Assembly (NCBI RefSeq): GCF_028446585.1
Contig: NZ_JAPFQL010000005.1
Location: 1 to 64,000, forward strand
Direction of reading: 5' to 3'
From: Intrasporangium calvum
Lineage (GTDB): Bacteria; Actinomycetota; Actinomycetes; Actinomycetales; Dermatophilaceae
DNA length: 64,000 nucleotides
Made by a program: the position numbers and the translations under genes. The notes beneath the pieces were generated by a model. That model saw only the letters and a list, made by a program, of their open reading frames with translations, was not told where the DNA came from and made no database searches. This document shows, one piece after another, positions 17,181 to 25,950 of this stretch; the stretch's first letter is position 1, and every line of letters begins with the position of its first letter.

Positions 17181-18353
17181 TCAGGAGCGGGTCACGCCGA
17201 GGATGCCCAGGCACATCTCGTCGGTCGTCCCCTCTCCCCAGACGACGTAGCGCTCGGGGGTGCCCTGCAGGGCAGGGAGGCGGTCGCGCCACGCCTGGTC
17301 GTGCGTGCAGGTGACGGTGATCCGGTCGCCTGGACGGATCTTCGTGGCGCGGACCCGGCGTGCCGACTGGTCGTCGAAGTCCCACTCCCCGATGTCGAGC
17401 AGCGTCCGGGCCCCGGCGGTGCCGGCGTTGAGCTCGATGCGGATGCTCGAGCCGAGCAGGTGCATGTGCCCGGCCGCCGACCTGATCGTCGCCGACTCCT
17501 TCACGGTGCGGGTGCAGGACTGGGTGGGACCGGGATCAGCCTCGAACGATCCTTGGCACAGGAGCTGGAGGCCCGCCACGGTCTGTCCGGCTCGTTTGCC
17601 GAAGCGCTTCGCGACGTCCCACACGGCGGCCTCGCGGTCACACAGTGGCCCGGACCTGCCCGCGCGGCAGGGCAGCTCGACGGGAGCGGGGTAGAGCACG
17701 GTCTCCAGCGCTGAGAGCCTCGGCGACGTGGAGAGGCGGAGGTCGACAGCAGTCCGGTCGGGCTTGGCGCCGTGGAGCAGGTTGTAGTGCACCTGGAGGA
17801 CGAGCTGCGAGCCCTTGTCGAGCGGGATGCCGAGGTCCTCGTCGAGGAGTCGCTCCGCCCCACCCGGTGCCCAGGCACCGACCCAGGGCGCGTCGTCCAG
17901 GCTGGCGCCCTGCTGCTCGATCCCCGTCCCCCCGAAGCAGGTCCAGCCGTCGCCGGGCGTCTCGGCGTCCTGCGCTCGCGCGAGGTTCACCTTGTCGGCG
18001 GGCACGCGGTAGAGGATGACGTGGTGGACGACGGAGACGTCGCCGGGCACGACGTCGTAGCCGGTGACGAAGCTGTCCCGCCTCACCTCGGGGTCCAGCA
18101 GGAAGCAGCGGTAGTCGTCGGTGGCGCCGCCCGGTGCCCGGGGGACGTAGTCGGCCGGCATGCCGACCCGCTTGACCCTCTCGCCGGCCCGCAGCGCGGC
18201 CCTCGCCGGCTCCGGGCTGGCTGCGGTCGTGGGGCTGGTCGACGGGGCGTCCAACCTCTCGGGCGCAGCCTGGTCGGGCTCCCCGCCCGCGCAGCCGGCA
18301 CCGAGGATCCCGAGGGCCGCGCCCAGCGCGACGAGGAAGCGCCCTTTCCTCAC
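17181..18353 (-). CDS. Lipoprotein with copper type II monooxygenase (PHM-like) fold
   Basis: A 390-residue exported protein. The N-terminus is a lipoprotein signal with LGAGC, so Cys21 should be lipidated, followed by a Ser/Pro/Thr-rich spacer. The remainder shows every copper ligand position of peptidylglycine/dopamine monooxygenases in the right order: HH at 110-111 (SVVHHVILY), H189 (LVLQVHYN), HMH at 296-298, and M380 (TTDEM). This suggests a two-copper, ascorbate-type hydroxylase anchored outside the membrane. The substrate is unknown, and bacterial relatives are mostly uncharacterised. It stands alone, 36 bases upstream of glpD on the same strand. Confidence 0.75.
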   Translation of the reverse strand: MRKGRFLVALGAALGILGAGCAGGEPDQAAPERLDAPSTSPTTAASPEPARAALRAGERVKRVGMPADYVPRAPGGATDDYRCFLLDPEVRRDSFVTGYDVVPGDVSVVHHVILYRVPADKVNLARAQDAETPGDGWTCFGGTGIEQQGASLDDAPWVGAWAPGGAERLLDEDLGIPLDKGSQLVLQVHYNLLHGAKPDRTAVDLRLSTSPRLSALETVLYPAPVELPCRAGRSGPLCDREAAVWDVAKRFGKRAGQTVAGLQLLCQGSFEADPGPTQSCTRTVKESATIRSAAGHMHLLGSSIRIELNAGTAGARTLLDIGEWDFDDQSARRVRATKIRPGDRITVTCTHDQAWRDRLPALQGTPERYVVWGEGTTDEMCLGILGVTRS

Positions 18354-18389
18354 CCGGACAGTCTAGGAGCGGTCCTGGCGCGGGGCAGG

Positions 18390-20102
18390 CTACTGACGGC
18401 TGACGGGGATCCGGCGAGGATCGGGGGCACTGAGTCGTTCCGCGTTGGCCTCGGAGTCCACGAGCTCTCGTTGTGACTCGCGCTCCGCCTCGACGCGATC
18501 GACGTAGGCGGCCACCTCGGCCTCCACGCGGTCGGCGTCCCAGCCGAGCACGGGCGCCACGAGGGCGGCTGCGGCGCGGGCACTGTCGACTCCGCGGTGG
18601 GGGGTCTCGATCGAGATCCGGGTGCGCCGGGTGAGCAGGTCGTCGAGGTGGAGCGCGGCCTCGTGGGTGGCGGCATAGACGATCTCCACCTTGAGGTACT
18701 CCTCCGCGCCCGGCAGGGGCTCGTAGAGGCTGCGGTCGCCCTCGGCCAGCGCGAAGAGCTCGTGGACGAGGGAGCCGTAGCGCTCGAGCAGGTGGCGGAT
18801 CCGCCAGACCGGCAGGCCCTGCGTGCGGGCCAGGCGGTCGAGCTGGTTGACGAGGGCCACGTAGCCCTCGGCGCCCGACAGCGGGATGAACTCGGTGACG
18901 CTGTCGCTGACATCGCCGCCGATGTCCCCGCGCGCCGCGTCGACCGCATCCTCGGCCATGACGCGGTAGGTCGTGTACTTGCCCCCGGCGATCGAGATGA
19001 GGCCGGGTTGCGGTCGGGCGACGGCGTGCTCGCGGGACAGCTGGGCGGTCACGTCGGCGTCACCGGAGAGGAGGGGGCGCAGACCGGCGTAGACGCCCTG
19101 GATGTCGTCGTGCGTCAGCGGCTCCTTGAGCACGGTGTTGAGGTGCTCGAGGAGGTAGTCGATGTCGGCCCGGGTCGCTGCCGGGTGGGCGCGGTCGAGG
19201 TCCCAGTCGGTGTCGGTCGTGCCGATGATCCAGTGGGTGCCCCACGGGATGACGAAGAGGACGGACTTCTCGGTCCGCAGGATGAGGCCGGTCTCGGAGT
19301 TGATGCGGTCCCGGGCGACGACGACGTGGACGCCCTTGGACGCCCGCACCCGGAAGTGCCCGCGGCCGCCGGCCATCTCCTGGACCTCGTCGGTCCACAC
19401 GCCCGTGCAGTTGATGACGACGGAGGCGCTCACCTGGTGGCTCTCACCCGTCTCGACGTCCTCGACGACGGCGCCGACGACTCGCTCCCCGGCCCGGAGG
19501 AGCCCGGTGACGCGGGCCGAGTTGAGGACGGTGGCGCCGTAGGCCGCGGCGGTCCGGACCGTCGTCAGGGTGTGCCGGGCGTCGTCGGTCTGGGCGTCGT
19601 AGTAGAGCAGCCCACCGGTCAGCGCCTCGCGCTTGAGTGCCGGGGCGAGCTTGAGGGCGCCGCTCCGGGTCAGCTGCCGGTGCCGCGGCATCGAGCGGGT
19701 GCCGCCCATCGAGTCGTAGAGCGTCAGTCCCGCTGTGACATAGGGGCGCTCCCAGCCGCGGCCGGTGAGCGGGTAGAGGAAGGACACGGGACGGACCAGG
19801 TGCGGGGCGATGGTCTTGAGGGTGAGGTCCCGCTCCCGCAGCGCCTCGCGGACGAGGTCGAAGTTCATCTGCTCGAGGTAGCGAAGGCCGCCGTGGAAGA
19901 GCTTGGACGACCGCGACGAGGTGCCCGACGCGAAGTCGCGCTGCTCCACCAGGGCGGTGGAGAGGCCCCGGGTCGCGGCGTCGAGCGCGACACCGGCGCC
20001 GGTGATCCCGCCGCCGATCACGAGGACGTCGAACTGCTTGGCGCCCAAGCGTCTCCAGGCCGTCGAGCGGTAGTCCGCATCGAGGCGCACCGGAGTCGTC
20101 AT
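18390..20102 (-). CDS. glpD: Aerobic glycerol-3-phosphate dehydrogenase
   Basis: A 570-residue FAD enzyme that oxidises sn-glycerol 3-phosphate to dihydroxyacetone phosphate at the membrane, passing electrons to quinone. The FAD motif VLVIGGGITGAG is near residue 26, followed by RGLSTALVEQRDFASGTSSRS and the KLFHGGLRYLEQ signature. The start at 20102 has GAGGGGAAG before it; a longer frame runs into a repeat and is rejected. glpK lies 2.5 kb away on the other strand, with a secreted protease between them. Together they allow growth on glycerol or on lipid-derived glycerol phosphate. Confidence 0.94.
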   Translation of the reverse strand: MTTPVRLDADYRSTAWRRLGAKQFDVLVIGGGITGAGVALDAATRGLSTALVEQRDFASGTSSRSSKLFHGGLRYLEQMNFDLVREALRERDLTLKTIAPHLVRPVSFLYPLTGRGWERPYVTAGLTLYDSMGGTRSMPRHRQLTRSGALKLAPALKREALTGGLLYYDAQTDDARHTLTTVRTAAAYGATVLNSARVTGLLRAGERVVGAVVEDVETGESHQVSASVVINCTGVWTDEVQEMAGGRGHFRVRASKGVHVVVARDRINSETGLILRTEKSVLFVIPWGTHWIIGTTDTDWDLDRAHPAATRADIDYLLEHLNTVLKEPLTHDDIQGVYAGLRPLLSGDADVTAQLSREHAVARPQPGLISIAGGKYTTYRVMAEDAVDAARGDIGGDVSDSVTEFIPLSGAEGYVALVNQLDRLARTQGLPVWRIRHLLERYGSLVHELFALAEGDRSLYEPLPGAEEYLKVEIVYAATHEAALHLDDLLTRRTRISIETPHRGVDSARAAAALVAPVLGWDADRVEAEVAAYVDRVEAERESQRELVDSEANAERLSAPDPRRIPVSRQ

Positions 20103-20168
20103 GCCCTTCCCCTCACGTCGGGTGCGGTGACGATCCCACCCTAACCAAGGCGCTCGCGCGCTGTCGGC

Positions 20169-20190
20169 CGTATGCCGCTGGGCTGGCTCC
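20169..20190 (-). repeat. AGCGGCATAC-family repeat in the glpD/protease divergent region
   Basis: CGTATGCCGCTGGGCTGG subtype. It lies 66 bases upstream of glpD and 143 upstream of the protease, the only structured element I see in this 230-base gap. Confidence 0.75.
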
Positions 20191-20332
20191 GCGGCCAAGT
20201 CCGCCGCGGGCACTGGGTGTGAGGTGAGTCACAGCGTGCCCCAATTGCCCCGCAGAGAGGGGGGTAGTGCCAGCGTGGGCAGCACGGGCGTGGCCCGAAG
20301 GTCGGGCGTGCCCTTCGGAAGTGAGGCGTCAC

Positions 20333-22555
20333 ATGAATCGACTCGTTCGCCGTGCGCTGCCGCTCGGCGTCGTGTTGGCCGTCACTGCCGTCGCCCCCGT
20401 CTACGCCGCAGGCGTCGGGGCGGGTGCCGCGCAGGGCCCCAACGGGGAGACCCAGTCCGCCCGTCAGCGGACCGACAACCGGATGGACCCACTGACCGGC
20501 AGACAACTGGACCTGCGCAAGCGGGGTCTCGAGGCCAAGCTCAACGGCAAGGCCAAGGGCAAGGCCTACGAGGTGGCCAAGGGCCAGTACGTCCAGCTCG
20601 AGCGCGAGGGTGAGGGTGCCCTCTGGACGGTGCTCGGCGAGTTCGCGGACCTCAAGCACAACGCGATCCCGGAGCCGGATCGCGAGGTGAACAACACGAC
20701 GATGTGGCGTGCGGACTTCGACCGGCAGTCCTACGTGGACCTGCTCTTCGATGACTCCCGCGGCGCCAACTCGATGCGCAACTTCTACCTCGAGCAGTCC
20801 TCAGGCCGCTACACGGTCCACGGTGACGTCACCGACTGGGTCGAGGTGCCGGGGGAGGCCGCGACCTACGACGACGACATCGACAACCCGGCCGGTGGCA
20901 ATGCGGTCTGGTACTTCCTCAAGGACTCGGTCAACGGCTGGTACGACGCCCAGATCGCGGCAGGCAAGACGCCGGCGGAGATCAACGCCGAGCTGAGCGC
21001 GTTCGACGTCTGGGACCGCTACGACTACAACGGCAACGGCAACTTCGACGAGCCCGACGGCTACATCGACACCTTCCAGTCCGTCCACGCCGGCGAGGGC
21101 AACGAGGCCGGGGGTGGCATCCTCGGTGACGCCGCCATCTGGAGCCACAGCTGGTACGCCTTCTACGGCGACATCGGCGTCACGGGCCCGGACTTCAACA
21201 AGCTCGGCGGGATCCGGATCGGCGACAGCGATGTCTGGGTCGGCAAGTACACGATCCAGCCGGAGAACGGCGGCGTCGGCGTCTTCACGCACGAGTACGG
21301 CCACGACCTCGGTCTGCCGGACCTCTACGACACGTCCGGCGGCGAGAACGGCACTGGCTTCTGGACGCTCATGTCGTCCGGTTCGTGGCTGAATGACGGC
21401 ACCGTGGACATCGGCTCCAAGGCGAGCCACATGGGCGCGTGGGAGAAGTTCCAGCTCGGCTGGCTCAACTACGAGGTGGCGCGGGCAGGCCAGCGGTCGG
21501 CGCACAGAATGGGGCCGATGGAGTTCAACACGAAGCAGGCCCAGGGCCTCTTCGTGGTGCTGCCGAAGAAGGCGGTGACGGAGCAGATCGCAGCGCCCTA
21601 CGCCGGTGAGCACTTCTACTTCAGCGGCTCGGCCAACAACCTCAACAACAAGATGTACCGGGCGTTCACCCTCCCGGCCGGCGCCTCCCTCGACGCGATG
21701 GTCAACTACGGCATCGAGGAGGGCTACGACTTCGCGAGCGTCATCGTCTCGACCGACGGCGGCGCGACGTGGAGCGTCGTCCCGACGAACCTGTCCAACT
21801 CCAGCGTCAAGGACGGCGGCATCGACGGGTTCTCCGAGGGCTGGGTCCCGCTGACCGCCGACCTGTCGGGCTACACCGGGGACGTGCTCCTCGGCTTCGG
21901 CTACAACAGTGACGGCGGGGTCAATGAGGCCGGCTTCATGATCGACGAGATCAACGTCACCGGCTCGGCGATCGATGGCGCCGAGGCCGATGCGGGCTGG
22001 ACCTTCCAGGGGTTCCGCGTCACGACCGGCACGGAGCAGAAGGAGTACAGCCGGTACTACGTGGCCGAGTACCGCACCTACCGCGGCTACGACTCGACCC
22101 TGAAGACCGGTCCGTACTACTTCGGCTACCCGGACATGCCGGACTATGTCGACCACTTCGCCTACCAGGACGGGTTGCTCATCAACCTCTGGGACACGTC
22201 GCAGGCGGACAACAACGTCAAGAAGCACCCGGGCGAGGGTTTGATCCTGCCGATCGACTCGCACCCTGGGGCGCTCTACCGCGTGGATGACAAGCTGTGG
22301 CGCAACCGGATCCAGTCCTACGACTCGACGTTCACGCTCGACCGGACGGACGGCATCCCGAACATCCACCACCTCGGTGTCCTCTCGCCGGTGTCCAGCC
22401 TGCCGGCCGTCCCGGTCTTCGATGACCGGACGGAGTACTGGGACCCCGCGAACCCGTGGGGCAGCGTGAAGAACCCCAACACGGGGACGCAGATCCGGAT
22501 CGTGAAGATCAGTGCAACCGGATTCATGCAGATCGAGGTCCGACCCGCCAAGTAG
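20333..22555 (+). CDS. Secreted M6-family metalloprotease (immune inhibitor A-like)
   Basis: A 740-residue exported zinc protease. A signal peptide spans about residues 1-26 (MNRLVRRALPLG, cut near VYAAG), then a propeptide with many Lys/Gly residues. The catalytic site is HEYGHDLGLPD at 320-330, the HExxHxxGxxD pattern, with the Met-turn-like GFWTLMSSGSW about 25 residues further on. The C-terminal half has an MAM/lectin-like region (about 460-560). The ATG at 20333 follows GGAAGTGAGG. It resembles InhA-type proteases that degrade host or environmental proteins. It probably supplies peptides; virulence cannot be inferred. Confidence 0.88.
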   Translation: MNRLVRRALPLGVVLAVTAVAPVYAAGVGAGAAQGPNGETQSARQRTDNRMDPLTGRQLDLRKRGLEAKLNGKAKGKAYEVAKGQYVQLEREGEGALWTVLGEFADLKHNAIPEPDREVNNTTMWRADFDRQSYVDLLFDDSRGANSMRNFYLEQSSGRYTVHGDVTDWVEVPGEAATYDDDIDNPAGGNAVWYFLKDSVNGWYDAQIAAGKTPAEINAELSAFDVWDRYDYNGNGNFDEPDGYIDTFQSVHAGEGNEAGGGILGDAAIWSHSWYAFYGDIGVTGPDFNKLGGIRIGDSDVWVGKYTIQPENGGVGVFTHEYGHDLGLPDLYDTSGGENGTGFWTLMSSGSWLNDGTVDIGSKASHMGAWEKFQLGWLNYEVARAGQRSAHRMGPMEFNTKQAQGLFVVLPKKAVTEQIAAPYAGEHFYFSGSANNLNNKMYRAFTLPAGASLDAMVNYGIEEGYDFASVIVSTDGGATWSVVPTNLSNSSVKDGGIDGFSEGWVPLTADLSGYTGDVLLGFGYNSDGGVNEAGFMIDEINVTGSAIDGAEADAGWTFQGFRVTTGTEQKEYSRYYVAEYRTYRGYDSTLKTGPYYFGYPDMPDYVDHFAYQDGLLINLWDTSQADNNVKKHPGEGLILPIDSHPGALYRVDDKLWRNRIQSYDSTFTLDRTDGIPNIHHLGVLSPVSSLPAVPVFDDRTEYWDPANPWGSVKNPNTGTQIRIVKISATGFMQIEVRPAK

Positions 22556-22580
22556 GCGCCCGGGCCATCGCACCAACGGA

Positions 22581-22610
22581 GAGGGCCGTCACCATCTGGT
22601 GGCGGCCCTC
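22581..22610 (+). terminator. Hairpin after the M6 protease
   Basis: Arms 22581-22593 and 22598-22610 pair over 13 bp (one G-U) around ATCT. It lies 26 bases past the protease stop and before glpK. Confidence 0.65.
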
Positions 22611-22639
22611 GCCGCAGTCTCGGGCGCTACGGTCGGCGC

Positions 22640-24148
22640 ATGGACTACGTCGTCGCGATCGATCAGGGGACCACGAGCACGCGGGCCATGGTGTTCGACC
22701 GTGCCGGGAGCATCGTCGCGATGGACCAGCGGGAGCACCGCCAGATCTTCCCCCGCGCGGGCTGGGTGGAGCACGATCCGCTGGAGGTCTGGGAGAACAC
22801 CCGAGCCGTCGTCGGCGGTGCCCTCGGCAAGGCCAATCTCGACGCCAAGCGCATCATGGCCGTGGGCATCACGAACCAGCGCGAGACCACGGTCGTGTGG
22901 GACCGGGTCACCGGCCGGCCGGTGCATCACGCGATCGTCTGGCAGGACACCCGGACGCAGGCGATCTGCGACGAGCTCGCGGGCGACGTCGGGCCGGAGC
23001 GCTTCAAGGAGCAGACCGGCCTGCCGCTCGCGACCTACTTCGCCGGACCCAAGATCCGGTGGGTCCTCGATCACGTCGACGGTGCCCGCGCCCGCGCCGA
23101 GCACGGCGAGCTGCTCGCCGGGACGATGGACACCTGGATCCTGTGGAACCTCACCGGCGGCCCGGACGGCGGCGTCCACGTCACGGACGTCACCAACGCG
23201 AGCCGCACGCTGCTCATGGACCTGCGAACGCTTGCGTGGGACGAGGCGATCGCGGCCGAGATGCGGGTGCCGCTCAGCATGCTCCCCGAGGTCCGCTCGT
23301 CCTCCGAGACCTACGGCACCTGCCAGCCGGGCATCCTGCTCGACGTGCCGGTGGCCGGGATCCTCGGGGACCAGCAGGCGGCGACGTTCGGGCAGGCCTG
23401 CCTGGAGCCCGGCTCGGCCAAGAACACCTACGGCACCGGCAACTTCATGCTGCTCAACACCGGTGAGGAGATCGTGCCCTCGCAGCACGGACTGCTGACG
23501 ACGGTCTGCTACCGGCTGGGCGAGGCCGCGCCGGTCTACGCCCTCGAGGGGTCGATCGCCGTGACCGGGTCCCTCGTCCAGTGGCTCCGCGACAACCTCG
23601 GCCTGATCCGCGACGCGGCCGAGGTCGAGGCGCTCGCGGCCTCGGTCGAGGACAACGGTGGCGCCTACTTCGTCCCGGCGTTCTCGGGGCTCTTCGCGCC
23701 GCACTGGCGGCCGGATGCGCGGGGCGCGCTCGTCGGTCTGACGCGGTTCGTCAACAAGGGCCACATCGCCCGGGCGGCCCTGGAGGCGACGGCATTCCAG
23801 ACGCGCGAGGTCCTCGACGCGATGAACGCCGACTCGGGCGTCCCGTTGACCGAGCTGCGCGTCGACGGCGGGATGGTCGTCAACGACACGCTGATGCAGT
23901 TCCAGGCCGACCTGCTCGGCGTCGACGTCGTCCGCCCACGGGTCGCCGAGACGACGGCGCTCGGGGCGGCCTATGCGGCCGGGCTCGCGGTCGGCTACTG
24001 GTCCAGCCCGGGCGAGGTCACCGAGAACTGGGGCGAGGATCGCCGGTGGTCGCCGTCGATGGACCCCGCCGAGCGCGAGCGCCTCTACCGCAACTGGAAG
24101 AAGGCGGTGCAGCGCACGCTCGACTGGGTCGACGACGACACCCCCTGA
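22640..24148 (+). CDS. glpK: Glycerol kinase
   Basis: A 502-residue FGGY-family kinase that phosphorylates glycerol to sn-glycerol 3-phosphate, the substrate of GlpD. The phosphate-binding start [19 protein letters not shown], the ITNQRET segment (about 75-81), WQDTRT (about 101-106), [11 protein letters not shown] (about 265-275) and the ATP-site [23 protein letters not shown] near 400 are all present. The length equals the family norm. No glycerol facilitator gene is next to it. A strong terminator follows. Confidence 0.95.
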   Translation: MDYVVAIDQGTTSTRAMVFDRAGSIVAMDQREHRQIFPRAGWVEHDPLEVWENTRAVVGGALGKANLDAKRIMAVGITNQRETTVVWDRVTGRPVHHAIVWQDTRTQAICDELAGDVGPERFKEQTGLPLATYFAGPKIRWVLDHVDGARARAEHGELLAGTMDTWILWNLTGGPDGGVHVTDVTNASRTLLMDLRTLAWDEAIAAEMRVPLSMLPEVRSSSETYGTCQPGILLDVPVAGILGDQQAATFGQACLEPGSAKNTYGTGNFMLLNTGEEIVPSQHGLLTTVCYRLGEAAPVYALEGSIAVTGSLVQWLRDNLGLIRDAAEVEALAASVEDNGGAYFVPAFSGLFAPHWRPDARGALVGLTRFVNKGHIARAALEATAFQTREVLDAMNADSGVPLTELRVDGGMVVNDTLMQFQADLLGVDVVRPRVAETTALGAAYAAGLAVGYWSSPGEVTENWGEDRRWSPSMDPAERERLYRNWKKAVQRTLDWVDDDTP

Positions 24149-24159
24149 CCCCCCTCCCC

Positions 24160-24220
24160 ATCGAAAGAGCAGTTCGCGACACCCGCTCCGTGGAGGGGCG
24201 TCGCGAACTGCTCTTTCGAT
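24160..24220. terminator. 21-bp perfect hairpin between glpK and tpx
   Basis: Arms 24160-24180 and 24200-24220 are perfect complements around a 19-base loop, with A- and T-rich tracts (GAAAGAG, CTCTTTC) at the outer ends. It separates two convergent genes and should terminate both. Confidence 0.85.
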
Positions 24221-24711
24221 CAGTTGAGGGCCGCGATGGCCGCGTCGTAGTCCGGCTCCTGCGAGATGTCCGGGACGAGCTCGGTGTGCAGGACGGTGCC
24301 CTCCTCGTCGATGACGACCACCGACCGGGCGAGCAGCCCGCGCATCGCGCCTTCGGCGAGGGTGACGCCGTAGTCCTCGCCGAAGGTCGACCGGAAGCTC
24401 GACGCCGCCGTGACCTTGTCGATGCCCTCGGAGCCGCAGAAACGCTTGAGCGCGAAGGGCAGGTCCTCGGAGGCGCAGATGACCTCGGTGTTCTCGAGGC
24501 CGGCGGCGAGCTCGTTGAACCGGCGGACGCTCTGGGCGCAGACTCCGGTGTCGATGCTCGGGAAGATGTTGAGCACCAGGCGAGTGCCGTGCTTGAGGGG
24601 GACGTCGGTGAGGTCGGCGCCCGCGAGGACGAAGTCCGGGGCCACGTCGCCGACGGTGGGCAGGTCCCCGGTCGTCTCGACGGGAGTGCCGCGCAGTGCA
24701 GTGGTAGCCAT
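24220..24711 (-). CDS. tpx: Thiol peroxidase (Tpx-type peroxiredoxin)
   Basis: A 163-residue atypical 2-Cys peroxiredoxin that reduces peroxides using thioredoxin. The peroxidatic cysteine is C58 in [15 protein letters not shown] and the resolving cysteine C92 in LKRFCGSEG; the 34-residue spacing matches Tpx. The start at 24711 (MATTALRG) fits the family length; a longer upstream frame crosses tandem repeats and is not coding. No operator is obvious upstream. Confidence 0.93.
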   Translation of the reverse strand: MATTALRGTPVETTGDLPTVGDVAPDFVLAGADLTDVPLKHGTRLVLNIFPSIDTGVCAQSVRRFNELAAGLENTEVICASEDLPFALKRFCGSEGIDKVTAASSFRSTFGEDYGVTLAEGAMRGLLARSVVVIDEEGTVLHTELVPDISQEPDYDAAIAALN

Positions 24712-24788
24712 GAGGATGTTTCTATCCCGGTTACTCGCCAGTTGCCATTCCATCCCGGGTCCCGGACAGCCTCTGGGACAAACGTGGA

Positions 24789-24807
24789 CGTATGCCGCTG
24801 GGCTGGC
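24789..24807 (-). repeat. AGCGGCATAC-family repeat
   Basis: CGTATGCCGCTGGGCTGGC, directly before the tandem array. Confidence 0.75.
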
Positions 24808-24820
24808 CCTGCGCCTCGAG

Positions 24821-25190
24821 CTGACTCGAGTGGCCCCGCCGTCCACAGGCCGCACCGGGGTGGGAGCCGGCTCAGCGGCGTACGGGTGTGGAGACTGGGG
24901 CCACTCGAGGTGGGAGCTCACGTGCGGGCACCCCCGGGGGCTGGCTCTGCGCCTGCGCTGACTCGAGTGGCCCCGCCGTCCACAGGCCGCGCCGGGGTGG
25001 GGAGCCGGCCCGGCGGCGTACGGGTGTGGAAGGTGGGGCCACTCGAGGTGGGAGCTCACGTGCGGGCACCCCTGGGGGCTGGCTCTGCGCCCCGAGCTGA
25101 CTCGAGTGGCCCCGCCGTCCACAGACCGCGCCGGGGTGGGGAGCCGGCCCGGCGGCGTACGGCTGTGGAAGGTGGGGCCACTCGAGGTGG
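24821..25190. repeat. Tandem array of 137-139 bp units with CTCGAGTGGCCCC dyads
   Basis: Units start at 24821, 24958 and 25097; the third stops after about 94 bases. Each begins CTGACTCGAGTGGCCCCG and later carries GGGGCCACTCGAG, so the ends form a 13-bp inverted repeat (first unit: 24825-24837 with 24897-24909). Each unit also carries GCGGCGTACG, a one-base variant of the core of the interspersed repeats (24873-24884, 25011-25022, 25150-25161). Units 2 and 3 are more alike than unit 1, which suggests recent duplication. Confidence 0.85.
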
Positions 25191-25203
25191 GTCGAGGTAC
25201 TGG

Positions 25204-25227
25204 ATGCCGCTGGGCTGGGTCCCAGCC
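25204..25227 (-). repeat. Degenerate repeat with short hairpin
   Basis: ATGCCGCTGGGCTGG lacking the GT of the core, merging into a GGCTGGG/CCCAGCC stem at 25213-25227. It is 28 bases before the ankyrin gene. Confidence 0.5.
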
Positions 25228-25254
25228 GGGCGTGGCGTCAGTAGGTTGGTGGCC

Positions 25255-25659
25255 ATGACAGACACCCCGGGCTCACGGTCCCTCACACCGGAGGAACAGC
25301 AGCGGATCATCGACATCGCCATGGAGCTGGCCCGGACGGGGCAGACGGGCGACCTGCTCGACTTCCTCGACCACGGGGTGCCGGTCGACATGCAGGACCG
25401 CGACGGCAACTCCTTCCTCATGCTGGCTGCGTATCACGGTCGTGACGAGACGGTCCGGGCCCTGGTCGCCCGCGGCGCCGACGTCGACCTTCGCAACGCG
25501 CGGGACCAGTCGCCCGTCGCGGGTGCAGTCTTCAAGGGCGAGGACGCGGTGGTGCGGGCCCTGGTCGCGGCCGGGGCGAACGTCGACGTGGGCACACCGA
25601 CGGCCCGCCAGGCCGCCGAGATGTTCGGCCGACAGCACCTGCTCGAGGTGGAGCGGTGA
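25255..25659 (+). CDS. Small ankyrin-repeat protein
   Basis: A 134-residue protein with about three ankyrin repeats between residues 35 and 125. [41 protein letters not shown] and [10 protein letters not shown] show the helix-helix-loop pattern. The start ATG at 25255 gives the helical cap [19 protein letters not shown]. Its last bases overlap the next gene's GTG start. Ankyrin repeats bind proteins; the likely partner is the co-translated membrane protein, but this is inference. Confidence 0.82.
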   Translation: MTDTPGSRSLTPEEQQRIIDIAMELARTGQTGDLLDFLDHGVPVDMQDRDGNSFLMLAAYHGRDETVRALVARGADVDLRNARDQSPVAGAVFKGEDAVVRALVAAGANVDVGTPTARQAAEMFGRQHLLEVER

Positions 25660-25910
25660 CCGAGCCTGCCGCCGGAGGGACCGGCGCCGGCCGCCGGTTC
25701 GTCATCAACATGGTCGGCGCCGTCGGACTCGTCTTCGGATTCATCCCGATGCTGCGCTACCTGCTCGACCTCGACCTGTTCGCCTTCACCGTGGCGCCCT
25801 ACGAGTGGCTCGAGCTCGAGGGTGCGGCGCGGCTGCTCCCGCCGGCCATGGTGCTCGTCGCGGCCCTCGTTGTCGCCTATGTCCTGGAGCGTGGCGCCCC
25901 CAAGACCTGA
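25656..25910 (+). CDS. Small two-helix membrane protein
   Basis: An 84-residue protein with two hydrophobic helices (about 15-35 and 58-80) and a short acidic outer loop. It starts at a GTG inside the ankyrin gene's final codons (GTGA overlap), so the two are translated together. I do not recognise a family. It could anchor the ankyrin protein at the membrane. Confidence 0.65.
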   Translation: MTEPAAGGTGAGRRFVINMVGAVGLVFGFIPMLRYLLDLDLFAFTVAPYEWLELEGAARLLPPAMVLVAALVVAYVLERGAPKT

Positions 25911-25950
25911 GCGCTGCGGGACTGACACCCCGGCGTGATCCAATTGGGCA

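Larger units (their letters stand above)
24712..25254. other. Gene-free region filled by repeats
   Basis: This 543-base stretch between tpx and the ankyrin gene has no convincing gene. It holds one interspersed repeat (24789-24807), a tandem array (24821-25190) and a degenerate repeat with a small hairpin (25204-25227). Open frames through it exist only because the repeats lack stops. The tpx promoter must lie in its left end. Confidence 0.7.

Noticed and set aside
18670-18680. GCGGCATAGA in glpD as a repeat copy
   Set aside because: The core ends TAG instead of TAC and no flank matches.
24888-25190. Open frames on both strands through the tandem array
   Set aside because: They follow the repeat period, use codons unlike the neighbours and have no ribosome site; they exist because the repeat lacks stops.
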